This document shows, one piece after another, positions 13,527 to 21,673 of a stretch of DNA of 64,000 nucleotides. Each line of letters opens with the position of its first letter. The stretch's first letter is position 1. The notes below the pieces were generated by a model. That model was given only the letters and a program-made list of their open reading frames with translations. It was not told the DNA's origin and did no database searches. The position numbers were made by a program, and so were the translations under genes. Source of the stretch: PALSA-505 sp035308365 (GTDB lineage Bacteria > Actinomycetota > Actinomycetes > Streptosporangiales > Streptosporangiaceae); the NCBI GenBank assembly GCA_035308365.1, contig DATGGU010000076.1, forward strand, positions 124,001 to 188,000. Reading direction: 5' to 3'.

Positions 13527-13845
13527 CGCTCAGCCGGGCCCTAACCAGGCAAGCCATAACCAAGCAGGCCCTAATCAAGCAGACACCGACCAGGCGCGGG
13601 CCTACCGGAAGACCCGGGAGGGGCTCGTCGTCGGCGACAAGATGGACAAGACCGTCGTCGTGCTGGTCGAGGACCGGATCAAGCACCCCAAGTACGGCAA
13701 GGTCATCCGGCGGACGAAGAAGTACACGGCGCACGACGCCGCGAACGACTGCGGCGTCGGTGACCGCGTGCTGCTCATGGAGACCAGGCCGTTGTCCGCG
13801 ACCAAGCGGTGGCGCGTGGCGGAAATCCTGGAGAAGGCCAAGTAA
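13519..13845 (+). CDS. rpsQ: 30S ribosomal protein S17 with repetitive N-terminal tail
   Basis: Small-subunit 16S-binding OB-fold protein. The conserved part (AYRKTREGLVVGDKMDKTVV to LEKAK) is normal. From the GTG at 13519, overlapping rpmC by eight bases, the protein has 108 residues with an N-terminal tail of about 30, roughly twice the usual actinobacterial length. The tail is built of five-residue repeats of the type NQAxx (PNQAS, HNQAG, PNQAD, TDQAR), encoded by DNA less GC-rich than its surroundings. Confidence 0.93.
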   Translation: MSDAQPGPNQASHNQAGPNQADTDQARAYRKTREGLVVGDKMDKTVVVLVEDRIKHPKYGKVIRRTKKYTAHDAANDCGVGDRVLLMETRPLSATKRWRVAEILEKAK

Positions 13846-13957
13846 GTGTGTGCTGCAACCCGGGAGCGGGCTTGCCCAGCCCCCGATCGTGACACATTGG
13901 CGGATTGAACACCAGGCACGGCCTTGACCGGCCGATGTGTAGAAGCAGGAGTTCGAC

Positions 13958-14326
13958 GTGATCCAGCAGGAGTCGCGGCTCAAGGTCGCCGACAACACCG
14001 GGGCCAAGGAAATCTTGTGCATCCGGGTGCTCGGCGGCTCGGGCAGGCGATACGCGGGAATCGGTGACGTCATCGTGGCGACCGTGAAGGATGCCATTCC
14101 CGGCGCACCCGTGAAAAGAGGCGAGGTCGTCAAGGCCGTCGTGGTGCGTACCCGCAAAGAGCGCCGCCGCGTCGATGGCTCCTACATCCGCTTCGACGAG
14201 AACGCCGCGGTGCTCATCAGAGACGGCGGGGACCCCCGCGGTACCCGTATCTTCGGGCCGGTCGGCCGTGAACTGAGAGAGAAGCGCTTCATGCGGATCA
14301 TCTCGCTCGCACCGGAGGTGCTGTGA
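13958..14326 (+). CDS. rplN: 50S ribosomal protein L14
   Basis: Universal large-subunit interface protein, 122 residues. It begins IQQESRLKVADNTGAKEI and ends MRIISLAPEVL, both diagnostic. GTG start with CAGGAG upstream. A 112-base spacer separates it from rpsQ, larger than most in this operon; no strong hairpin was seen there. The stop overlaps the rplX start. Confidence 0.97.
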   Translation: MIQQESRLKVADNTGAKEILCIRVLGGSGRRYAGIGDVIVATVKDAIPGAPVKRGEVVKAVVVRTRKERRRVDGSYIRFDENAAVLIRDGGDPRGTRIFGPVGRELREKRFMRIISLAPEVL

Positions 14327-14688
14327 TGTCGCGGCAGAAGGACACCCAGCGCAAGCCCAAGGCCCAGATGAAGATCAAGAAGGGCGACCACGTGATGGTG
14401 ATCGCCGGGGCGGACCGGGGCCTTGAGGGCACCGTCATCCTGGCCTACCCGGACAAGGGCAAGGTGCTGGTCCAGGGCGTCAACATGATCAAGAAGAACA
14501 CCAAGGTGACTCACCAGGGGATCCGGGGTGCCAAGGAGGGCGGCATCGTCCACCAGGAGGCTCCGGTGGACGTGAGCAACGTCCAGCTCATCGACCCGGC
14601 GACCAAGAAGCCCACCCGGGTCGGTTACCGGATCGACGAGGACGGAAACAAGATCCGGACCACCCGTCCGGGCGGCAAGGACATCTGA
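14326..14688 (+). CDS. rplX: 50S ribosomal protein L24
   Basis: Assembly-initiating large-subunit protein with a KOW motif (KKGDHVMVIAGADRGLEG); 120 residues. The ATG at 14326 overlaps the rplN stop (TGATG) and has GGAGG upstream. A GTG one codon earlier is an alternative. About 15 extra N-terminal residues precede the KOW core compared with typical L24. Confidence 0.95.
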   Translation: MSRQKDTQRKPKAQMKIKKGDHVMVIAGADRGLEGTVILAYPDKGKVLVQGVNMIKKNTKVTHQGIRGAKEGGIVHQEAPVDVSNVQLIDPATKKPTRVGYRIDEDGNKIRTTRPGGKDI

Positions 14689-15389
14689 TGGCAGCGACGA
14701 CGAAGCAACCAGCCGGCGGCGCGCGCGGCGGGTCGAAGGGCGGCGGCCGTGGCGGCTCCAGTGCCGGCCGGGGCTCCCGGAAGGGCCAGGCCGAGGCGGC
14801 TCAGGTCGCCGTGGCGGACACCCAGGCCGACACCGAGCCAGCGCCGCCACCCCGGCTGAAGGAGCGTTACCAGAGCGAGATCGCGCCCGCGCTGCGTGAG
14901 GAGTTCGGCTACCGCAACGTCATGCAGGTGCCCGGGCTGTCCAAGATCGTGGTCAACATGGGCGTCGGCGAGGCGGCCAGGGATGCGAAGCTGATCGACG
15001 GCGCGGTGCGCGACCTGACCCTGATCACCGGCCAGAAGCCGGCCGTGGCCCGGGCGAAGAAGTCGGTCGCCCAGTTCAAGCTGCGCGAGGGCATGCCCAT
15101 CGGGGCGCACGTGACCCTGCGCGGTGCCAGGATGTGGGAGTTCTGCGACCGGCTGCTGACCATCGCGCTGCCCCGGATCCGCGACTTCCGCGGCCTGAGC
15201 GACCGGCAGTTCGACGGCCGCGGCAACTACACGTTCGGCCTGACCGAGCAGCTCATGTTCCATGAGGTCGACCCCGACCAGGTGGACCGGCAGCGGGGAA
15301 TGGACGTCACCCTCGTTACCACCGCGAGCACCGACGAAGAGGGCCGTTCGCTGCTGCGGCGGCTCGGATTCCCCTTCCGGGAGAATTAA
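14688..15389 (+). CDS. rplE: 50S ribosomal protein L5 with basic N-terminal extension
   Basis: 5S rRNA-binding protein of the central protuberance; 233 residues, about 50 longer than the family norm. The extension (residues 1-50) is Gly/Ala/Arg/Ser-rich low-complexity sequence. The conserved domain starts at PPRLKERYQSEIAPALREEF and includes MQVPGLSKIVVNMGVGEA. The ATG overlaps the rplX stop. No other start near the conserved domain has a good ribosome binding site, so the extension is probably real. Confidence 0.94.
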   Translation: MAATTKQPAGGARGGSKGGGRGGSSAGRGSRKGQAEAAQVAVADTQADTEPAPPPRLKERYQSEIAPALREEFGYRNVMQVPGLSKIVVNMGVGEAARDAKLIDGAVRDLTLITGQKPAVARAKKSVAQFKLREGMPIGAHVTLRGARMWEFCDRLLTIALPRIRDFRGLSDRQFDGRGNYTFGLTEQLMFHEVDPDQVDRQRGMDVTLVTTASTDEEGRSLLRRLGFPFREN

Positions 15390-15401
15390 GGAGAGCCGAA
15401 G

Positions 15402-15587
15402 TTGGCGAAAAAGGCACTGGTCGCCAAGGCCAAGCGCACACCTAAGTTCAAGGTGCGGGCCTATACGCGATGCTCGCGCTGCGGGCGGCCGCGCGCCGTA
15501 TACCGGAGGTTCGGCATTTGCCGGGTGTGCTTCCGCGATATGGCGCACCGTGGCGAGCTGCCCGGCATCACCAAGTCGAGCTGGTAA
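15402..15587 (+). CDS. rpsN: 30S ribosomal protein S14, zinc type
   Basis: Short S14 variant (61 residues, type Z) with a zinc site formed by CSRC and CRVC. Starts with TTG at 15402 behind AAGGAGAG; the N-terminus AKKALVAKAKRTPKFKVR is standard. Many actinobacteria carry a second, zinc-free S14 elsewhere under Zur control; none is in this window. Confidence 0.96.
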   Translation: MAKKALVAKAKRTPKFKVRAYTRCSRCGRPRAVYRRFGICRVCFRDMAHRGELPGITKSSW

Positions 15588-15676
15588 CCAGCCATAACCG
15601 ATCAGATACGGGTGCCTAGCGCTCGTACCAGCAAGAATAGACGCGGGCGCACAGCGCCCACCGACCACGCCGGAGG

Positions 15677-15705
15677 TCCCGGACGGCCGCGAAGGCCGGA
15701 CGGGA
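15677..15705 (+). promoter_or_regulatory. Hairpin with tandem GA internal loop upstream of rpsH
   Basis: TCCCG-GA-CGGCC (15677-15688) pairs with GGCCG-GA-CGGGA (15694-15705) across a GCGAA loop. The two GA steps face each other, a classic tandem G-A mismatch geometry in RNA. It sits about 28 bases before rpsH in a 145-base spacer that also holds a GGGCGC-ACA-GCGCCC hairpin. A role in S8 autoregulation or RNA processing is a guess. Confidence 0.4.
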
Positions 15706-15732
15706 AACCACGGTGAGGAGGGCCACAAGGCC

Positions 15733-16131
15733 ATGACGATGACCGATCCGATCGCGGACATGCTCACCCGTCTGCGGAATGCAAATGCGGCATATCACGA
15801 CACCACCGGCATGCCGTACTCGAAGATCAAGGCGCATATCGCGGAAATCCTCAAGCAGGAGGGTTACATCGCGGGCTGGCGGGTGGAAGACACCGAGGTG
15901 GGCAAGAACCTCGTGGTATCGCTCAAGTTCGGCCCGTCCCGGGAGCGCTCGATCGCCGGGCTCAAGCGGGTTTCCAAGCCCGGGCTGCGGGTGTACGCGA
16001 AGAAGGATGGCCTGCCGCGCGTGCTCGGCGGACTGGGCATCGCGATCATCTCCACCTCGGCCGGCCTCATGACCGACAAGCAGGCGGGCAAGCGTGGCGT
16101 GGGCGGGGAAGTCCTCGCCTACGTCTGGTAA
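15733..16131 (+). CDS. rpsH: 30S ribosomal protein S8
   Basis: 16S central-domain binding protein, 132 residues, translational regulator of the spc operon in E. coli. It begins MTMTDPIADMLTRLRNAN and ends GGEVLAYVW, both typical. GAGGAGGG lies upstream. The spacer before it is unusually structured for this operon. Confidence 0.97.
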   Translation: MTMTDPIADMLTRLRNANAAYHDTTGMPYSKIKAHIAEILKQEGYIAGWRVEDTEVGKNLVVSLKFGPSRERSIAGLKRVSKPGLRVYAKKDGLPRVLGGLGIAIISTSAGLMTDKQAGKRGVGGEVLAYVW

Positions 16132-16143
16132 GGGAGAGACGCG

Positions 16144-16680
16144 ATGTCGAGAATTGGGCGGATGCCCATCGGCGTCCCCAGCGGCGTCAACGTCGCCATC
16201 GACGGCCGTGAGGTCGTCGTCACGGGCCCGAAGGGTACGCTGCGGCACACGGTCGCCGCGCCGATCGAGGTGTCCCAGAACGACGGGGTGATCACGGTCA
16301 CCCGGCCGAACGACGAGGGACGCGTCCGTGCCCTGCACGGCTTGTCCCGCACGCTGATCGCCAACATGATCACCGGCGTGACCGACGGCTACCGCAAGAC
16401 GCTGGAGATCGTCGGGGTCGGCTACCGGGTGCAGGCCAAGGGCAAGGATCTGGAGTTCTCGCTGGGCTTCAGCCACCCGGTGCCCATCACGCCGCCGGAG
16501 GGCATCACGTTCCGGGTCGAGGCGCCCACCAGGTTCGTGGTCGAGGGCATCGACAAGCAGCAGGTGGGTGAGGTCGCGGCCAACATCCGCAAGCTGCGCA
16601 AGCCGGATCCGTACAAGGGCAAGGGCGTGCGGTACCAGGGCGAGCAGGTCCGGCGCAAGGTCGGGAAGGCTGGGAAGTAA
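16144..16680 (+). CDS. rplF: 50S ribosomal protein L6
   Basis: Two-domain large-subunit protein near the factor-binding site; 178 residues. It starts MSRIGRMPIGVPSGVNV and contains the C-terminal signature PDPYKGKGVRYQGEQVRRKVGK. GGGAGAG precedes the ATG. Confidence 0.97.
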   Translation: MSRIGRMPIGVPSGVNVAIDGREVVVTGPKGTLRHTVAAPIEVSQNDGVITVTRPNDEGRVRALHGLSRTLIANMITGVTDGYRKTLEIVGVGYRVQAKGKDLEFSLGFSHPVPITPPEGITFRVEAPTRFVVEGIDKQQVGEVAANIRKLRKPDPYKGKGVRYQGEQVRRKVGKAGK

Positions 16681-16683
16681 GAC

Positions 16684-17136
16684 ATGGCTGGCACTAAGAC
16701 GAAGTCAGGCCCGCGCGGCGGCGGCTCGCGCAGTGGCGCCGCCACCGGTGGTGCCCGCGTCGGCGGTGCCCGCGCGGATGGCCGCAAAGGCAGGGCCGTC
16801 CCGCGGGCCAGGCGGCACCTGCGGGTGCGCAAGCGGGTGAGTGGTGCGCCAGTACGCCCGCGCCTGGTGGTGACCAGGTCGTCACGGCACACCTTCGCCC
16901 AGCTGATCGACGATGTGGCCGGTCACACGCTGGCATCGGCGTCCAGCCTGGACGAGTCCATCCGGGGCACCGAGGGCGACAAGAAGGCCAAGGCGCGCAA
17001 GGTCGGCGAACTGCTGGCCCGCCGGGCGGCCGAAGCCGGGATCACCGCCGCGGTGTTCGACCGGGCCGGCTACCGGTATCACGGCCGGGTCGCCGCACTG
17101 GCCGACGGCGCCCGCGAAGGTGGGCTGTCGTTCTGA
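16684..17136 (+). CDS. rplR: 50S ribosomal protein L18 with basic N-terminal extension
   Basis: 5S rRNA-binding protein; 150 residues against about 120-127 usual. The first 35 or so residues are Gly/Ala/Arg-rich, resembling the extension of L5, which binds the same RNA. The conserved part runs from RRHLRVRKRVSGAPVRPRL to ADGAREGGLSF. It starts three bases after the rplF stop. Confidence 0.95.
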   Translation: MAGTKTKSGPRGGGSRSGAATGGARVGGARADGRKGRAVPRARRHLRVRKRVSGAPVRPRLVVTRSSRHTFAQLIDDVAGHTLASASSLDESIRGTEGDKKAKARKVGELLARRAAEAGITAAVFDRAGYRYHGRVAALADGAREGGLSF

Positions 17137-17167
17137 AAATCTTTACAGCAGAGAAGAGGACTTACTG

Positions 17168-17773
17168 ATGCCACCAGCATCGCGGCGCGGCTCGGGTGGC
17201 GGCGAACGGCGGGAGCGCCGTGAAGACCGCCGTGGCGGGCCCGCCGACAAGTCGACCACCTACCTGGAGAAGGTAGTCACCATCAACCGGGTGGCCAAGG
17301 TGGTCAAGGGCGGCCGGCGTTTCAGCTTCACCGCGCTCGTCGTGGTCGGTGACGGCAACGGAATGGTCGGCGTCGGATACGGCAAGGCCAAGGAGGTGCC
17401 CGCGGCCATCGCCAAGGGCGTCGAGGAAGCCAAGAAGAACTTCTTCAAGGTGCCACGCATCGCCGGCACGATCCCGCACCAGGTACAGGGAGAGGACGCG
17501 GCCGGCGTCGTGCTGCTCAAGCCTGCCAGCCCCGGTACCGGCGTCATCGCCGGCGGCCCGGTGCGCAGTGTGCTTGAGTGCGCGGGCATCAAGGACGTGC
17601 TGTCCCGCTCGCTCGGGTCGTCGAACCCGATCAACGTGGTGCACGCCACCGTGTCCGCCCTGCGCAGCCTGAGCCGGCCGGAGGAGATCGCGGCCAAGCG
17701 TGGCCTGCCGCTCGAGGACGTCGCGCCCGCGGCCATGCTCCGCGCCCGGGCTGCCGCCGCGAGCGCGAGCTAA
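17168..17773 (+). CDS. rpsE: 30S ribosomal protein S5
   Basis: Fidelity protein at the mRNA channel; 201 residues with a charged N-terminal tail (residues 1-30) common in actinobacteria. The signature GGRRFSFTALVVVGDGNG and the S5 C-terminal fold are present. ATG 17168 follows AGAAGAGGA with good spacing. Confidence 0.95.
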   Translation: MPPASRRGSGGGERRERREDRRGGPADKSTTYLEKVVTINRVAKVVKGGRRFSFTALVVVGDGNGMVGVGYGKAKEVPAAIAKGVEEAKKNFFKVPRIAGTIPHQVQGEDAAGVVLLKPASPGTGVIAGGPVRSVLECAGIKDVLSRSLGSSNPINVVHATVSALRSLSRPEEIAAKRGLPLEDVAPAAMLRARAAAASAS

Positions 17774-17786
17774 CCGGGGAGGCGAT

Positions 17787-17969
17787 ATGGCACGGTTGAA
17801 GATCACGCAGGAACGGTCGAAGATCGGTGGCACTCACGCCCAGCGGGAGTCGCTCCGGTCGCTCGGGCTCAAGCGGATCGGCGACGTCGTTATCAAGGAA
17901 GACAAGCCGGAATTCCGCGGCATGATCCAGACGGTGCGCCACCTGGTGACCGTCGAGGAGGTTGACTGA
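17787..17969 (+). CDS. rpmD: 50S ribosomal protein L30
   Basis: Small large-subunit protein, 60 residues, beginning MARLKITQERSKIGGTHAQR. GGGGAGG precedes the ATG. Ends just before rplO, whose ATG follows one base after the TGA. Confidence 0.96.
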   Translation: MARLKITQERSKIGGTHAQRESLRSLGLKRIGDVVIKEDKPEFRGMIQTVRHLVTVEEVD

Positions 17970-17970
17970 C

Positions 17971-18459
17971 ATGGCAGACACCGAGCGCCCGGCCGAGGCT
18001 GAGCGCCCGGCCAGGGCGGGGCTGAAGCTGCATCACCTCAGGCCCGCCCCCGGCGCCCACACCGCCAAGACGCGGGTGGGCCGCGGCGAGGCGTCCAAGG
18101 GTAAGACCGCCGGGCGCGGCACCAAGGGCACCAAGGCCAGGGACACCGTCCCGGCCAGCTTCGAGGGTGGCCAGATGCCGCTGCACCGGAGGATCCCCCA
18201 GCTCAGGGGCTTCTCCAACGCGCGGTTCAAGACCACCTACCAGGTGGTCAACCTCAGCCGTCTGGCCGAGCTGTACCCGGAGGGCGGCGACGTCACGCCC
18301 GCCGAACTCGCGGCCAGGGGCGCCGTGCGCGCCGGGCAACTGGTGAAGGTGCTGGGCAACGGCGACGCACCGAGCGGACTGCGAGTGACCGCACACGCCT
18401 TTTCGGCCAGTGCCAGGGAGAAGATCGAAGCGGCCGGAGGATCCGCGACCACGCTGTAG
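17971..18459 (+). CDS. rplO: 50S ribosomal protein L15
   Basis: Late-assembling large-subunit protein, 162 residues. After a short charged N-terminus the canonical LKLHHLRPAPGAHTAKTRVG begins, with the Gly/Lys-rich GRGEASKGKTAGRGTKG segment. ATG 17971 is preceded by GAGGAGG within rpmD. It closes the spc ribosomal block; a 154-base gap precedes secY. Confidence 0.96.
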   Translation: MADTERPAEAERPARAGLKLHHLRPAPGAHTAKTRVGRGEASKGKTAGRGTKGTKARDTVPASFEGGQMPLHRRIPQLRGFSNARFKTTYQVVNLSRLAELYPEGGDVTPAELAARGAVRAGQLVKVLGNGDAPSGLRVTAHAFSASAREKIEAAGGSATTL

Positions 18460-18613
18460 ATCTGCTGTAGATCTGCCGCATGGTATAGGACCGCGAGGGC
18501 TACCGGCCGCTTACCGGCGGCTGTTAGAGTGCGCCGAGCGGGTTAGACTGCGGCGGACCGCTCATGGCGGATACCGCTAACCAAAACGTGACCCTTCGAT
18601 CCGAGGACGGCGC
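18460..18613 (+). promoter_or_regulatory. rplO-secY spacer with candidate -10 boxes
   Basis: Contains two -10-like hexamers in similar contexts, TAGAGT (18525-18530) and TAGACT (18544-18549), and a direct repeat TGTAGATCTGC near 18458-18478. No convincing -35 boxes were found. A promoter for secY-adk-map is plausible but not demonstrated. Confidence 0.3.
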
Positions 18614-19927
18614 ATGCTGACCGCGTTCCTCCGGGCATTCCGGACGCCCGACCTGCGCAGGAAGCTGCTATTCACGCTATTCATCATTGCCGTCTTCCGG
18701 CTGGGTTCCACGCTGCCCACGCCAGGTATCTCGGTGAAGGCAGTCAACGCGTGTATCGGCACCGCGACCAAGACCGGCAGCACGGCTAACGTCTACCAGC
18801 TGGTCAACCTGTTCAGCGGTGGCGCGCTGCTGAAGCTGACGGTGTTCGCGCTGGGCATCATGCCCTACATCACGGCGAGCATCATCATGCAGCTTCTCGC
18901 CGTGGTCATCCCGCGGCTGGAGACGCTGCAGGACGAGGGCCAGTCCGGTACCGCGAAGATCACGCAGTACACCAGGTACCTGACGGTCGGCCTGGCCATC
19001 CTGCAATCCACCGGCATCGTGGCGCTGGCCAGGACGGGCCGCCTGTTCACCTCGTGCAACAGGGACCTGCTGGTCAATTCCTCGGTGTTCACCGTCGTGA
19101 CGATGGTCATCATCATGACGGCCGGCACCGCGGTGATCATGTGGCTGGGCGAGCTGATCACCGACCGGGGCGTCGGCAACGGCATGTCCCTGATGATCTT
19201 CACTCAGGTCATCGCCGTGTTCCCGACCGAGCTGCAGAGCGTCTTCACCAACAAGGGCGGGTTCGCGCTCGGCGTGGTGATCGGCGTCGGAATCGCGATC
19301 ATCGCCGGCATCGTCTGGATGGAACAGGCACAGCGCCGGATCCCGGTGCAGTACGCCAAGCGGATGGTCGGGCGGCGCATGTACGGCGGCACGTCCACCT
19401 ACATCCCGATGAAGGTGAACCAGGCCGGTGTCATCCCGGTCATCTTCGCTTCCTCGCTGCTGTACATCCCGCAGCTGATCGCCTCCCTGTTCGGCAACAC
19501 GGCCAAGCCGCAGGGCTGGGTGAGCTGGATCGACACGTACCTCGGCACACAGAGCTCGAAGTACTACATCATCGCGTTCTTCGTGCTGATCGTGTTCTTC
19601 ACGTACTTCTACGTGGCGATCACGTTCAACCCCACCAAGGTCGCGGACAACATGAAGAAGTACGGCGGCTTCATCCCCGGTATCAGACCCGGCCGGCCGA
19701 CCGCCGAGTACCTCCAGTACGTGCTGTCCAGGATCACGGCGCCGGGTTCGGTGTACCTGGGCTTCGTCGCGCTCATCCCGATGGTCGCGTTCGCGTTCGT
19801 CGGGGTCGGCAACACGATCCCGTTCGGTGGCACCCCGATCCTCATTGCTGTGGGCGTCGGCCTGGACACCGTGAAGCAGATCGAAAGTCAGCTTCAGCAG
19901 CGTAATTACGAGGGCTTCCTTCGATAG
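18614..19927 (+). CDS. secY: Protein translocase subunit SecY
   Basis: Channel-forming membrane subunit of the Sec translocon, 437 residues with the expected ten membrane segments. It begins MLTAFLRAFRTPDLRRKLLF and contains the conserved cytoplasmic-loop sequence VQYAKRMVGRRMYGG and the C-terminal GGTPILIAVGVGLDTVKQIE. It opens a secY-adk-map cluster typical of actinobacteria; its stop overlaps the adk GTG. Confidence 0.97.
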   Translation: MLTAFLRAFRTPDLRRKLLFTLFIIAVFRLGSTLPTPGISVKAVNACIGTATKTGSTANVYQLVNLFSGGALLKLTVFALGIMPYITASIIMQLLAVVIPRLETLQDEGQSGTAKITQYTRYLTVGLAILQSTGIVALARTGRLFTSCNRDLLVNSSVFTVVTMVIIMTAGTAVIMWLGELITDRGVGNGMSLMIFTQVIAVFPTELQSVFTNKGGFALGVVIGVGIAIIAGIVWMEQAQRRIPVQYAKRMVGRRMYGGTSTYIPMKVNQAGVIPVIFASSLLYIPQLIASLFGNTAKPQGWVSWIDTYLGTQSSKYYIIAFFVLIVFFTYFYVAITFNPTKVADNMKKYGGFIPGIRPGRPTAEYLQYVLSRITAPGSVYLGFVALIPMVAFAFVGVGNTIPFGGTPILIAVGVGLDTVKQIESQLQQRNYEGFLR

Positions 19928-20580
19928 TGCGCATCGTCCTCGTCGGGCCTCCCGGTGCGGGCAAGGGGACGCAGGCCCAGTTCATAGCGTCGCACCTGGC
20001 GATCCCGAAGATTTCGACAGGTGACATCTTCCGGTACAACGTGACCCGGGGGACGGCGCTTGGACGCAAGGCCAAGTCGTACATGGATCGCGGTGACCTG
20101 GTCCCGGACGAGGTCACGATCGCTATGGTCAGGGACCGGCTGTGCGAGGACGACGCGCAGCCGGGTTTCCTGCTCGACGGCTTCCCGAGGAACGTGCCAC
20201 AGGCCGAGACGCTGGAAAAAATGCTCTCGGAGTGGGAGACCAGGCTGGACGTCGTCCTCGAGCTCGTGGTGGACGACGACGAGGTGGTGCGCAGGCTGTC
20301 CGGCCGGCGCACCTGCCACCGGTGCGGCCGGGTCTGGCACGTGCTGTTCGACCCGCCAGCCCGCAGGGACACCTGTGACGACTGCAGCGGCGAGCTGTTT
20401 CAGCGCGATGACGACCGCGAGGAAACGATCAGGCACCGGCTCGAGGTCTATCAGGACCAGACCGCTCCCCTGGTCGCCTACTACGCCGATCAGGGCATCC
20501 TGCAGGGCCTGGACGCCACCGGCCCGGTGGATGAGATCACCGACCGCGCCATGAGCTCCCTGCGCCGCTTCATGGACTGA
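19927..20580 (+). CDS. adk: Adenylate kinase, zinc-lid type
   Basis: Interconverts AMP, ADP and ATP in the cytoplasm; 217 residues. The P-loop GPPGAGKG is at residues 7-14 and DGFPRN marks the AMP site. The lid carries CHRC and CDDC, a four-cysteine set that binds structural zinc in long-type kinases. The GTG overlaps the secY stop (TAGTG). Confidence 0.97.
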   Translation: MRIVLVGPPGAGKGTQAQFIASHLAIPKISTGDIFRYNVTRGTALGRKAKSYMDRGDLVPDEVTIAMVRDRLCEDDAQPGFLLDGFPRNVPQAETLEKMLSEWETRLDVVLELVVDDDEVVRRLSGRRTCHRCGRVWHVLFDPPARRDTCDDCSGELFQRDDDREETIRHRLEVYQDQTAPLVAYYADQGILQGLDATGPVDEITDRAMSSLRRFMD

Positions 20581-20827
20581 TTGAGAACCGGCACCGTGTT
20601 CGTCGCTGGCCTGCTGGCGGTTGCTGTGGGGGGTTCGCTGTGTTGTGGCCGGGGGGCAGAGCATGATGTTCATGGCTGGGGTGCGGCGGTTACTCTCGTG
20701 ACTGAAGCTGGATGGCCACCCTCGTGGCCGAAGGTAAATTTGGATGCGTGGGTACCGGTGGCCCGGGCACCGTGGGTGCCATGTCAGGTGGCCGTGGCGG
20801 CGGAAGCGGATGGAGCCGGAGAGGCAG

Positions 20828-21673
20828 ATGCGAGTAAAGCGCGAACCGGCGATCCAGCTGAAGACACCGGCGCAACTCGATGTCATGCGGGAAGCCGGCC
20901 TGGTCGTCGCGCACACGCTGAGCGTGCTCGCTGCCGCGGTCGAGCCGGGGGTCACCACCGCCGAGCTCGACCGGATCGCGGAGCACGAGATCGCCGCCGC
21001 GGGTGCCACCCCCTCCTTCAAGGGCTACCACGGCTACCCGGCCACCATCTGCACGTCGGTGAACGAGGAGATCGTGCACGGCATCCCGAGCACCGAGACC
21101 AAGCTCGAGGCCGGTGACGTGATTTCCATCGACTGCGGGGCGATCGTCCGGGGATGGCATGCGGACGCCGCGCTCTCCGTCGGGGTCGGCGACATTTCCG
21201 GTGAGCTGCGCCGCCTGCTCACCGCCTGCGAGAACGCCCTGTGGGCCGGGCTGGCCCAGGCCCGCCCCGGCCGCAAGCTCTACGACATCTCGCACGCCGT
21301 GGAGACCAGCGCGCGCGCCGCCGGACCCTACGGGATCGTCGAGGAATACGTCGGCCACGGCATCGGCACCGAGATGCACATGGACCCCGCCGTCCCCAAC
21401 TACGGGAAGCCGAATCGTGGCCCGGTGCTCACCGAGGGGATGGCCCTGGCCATCGAGCCGATGCTCGTGCTCGGTAAGCGGTACACCCGGCTGATGGACG
21501 ACGGCTGGACAGTCGTCAGTACGGACGGGACACCCGCGGCGCATTTCGAGCACACGGTCGCGATCACCGCCGACGGGCCCTGGGTGCTGACCGCGGCCGA
21601 CGGTGGCAAGCAGCGGCTGGCCGGCCTCGCCGGCGCTCACCCGGCTGGGGAGGTGAACAGCGATGCCCTATGA
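20828..21673 (+). CDS. map: Methionine aminopeptidase, type I
   Basis: Removes the initiator methionine from nascent proteins; 281 residues. Dinuclear metal ligands are recognisable in IDCGAIVRGWHADAALS, GHGIGTEMH, AIEPML and the glutamate of HFEHTVAI. The ATG at 20828 is chosen for its GGAGAGG box and the family-like start MRVKREPAIQLKTPAQLDVM. Upstream in-frame starts lie in the 247-base spacer after adk, where no gene was recognised. Confidence 0.95.
   Translation: MRVKREPAIQLKTPAQLDVMREAGLVVAHTLSVLAAAVEPGVTTAELDRIAEHEIAAAGATPSFKGYHGYPATICTSVNEEIVHGIPSTETKLEAGDVISIDCGAIVRGWHADAALSVGVGDISGELRRLLTACENALWAGLAQARPGRKLYDISHAVETSARAAGPYGIVEEYVGHGIGTEMHMDPAVPNYGKPNRGPVLTEGMALAIEPMLVLGKRYTRLMDDGWTVVSTDGTPAAHFEHTVAITADGPWVLTAADGGKQRLAGLAGAHPAGEVNSDAL

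Noticed and set aside
20581..21117. Open frame between adk and map starting TTG
   Set aside because: It overlaps map in another frame, the translation is compositionally biased and unlike any family, and the family-like map start at 20828 explains the region.
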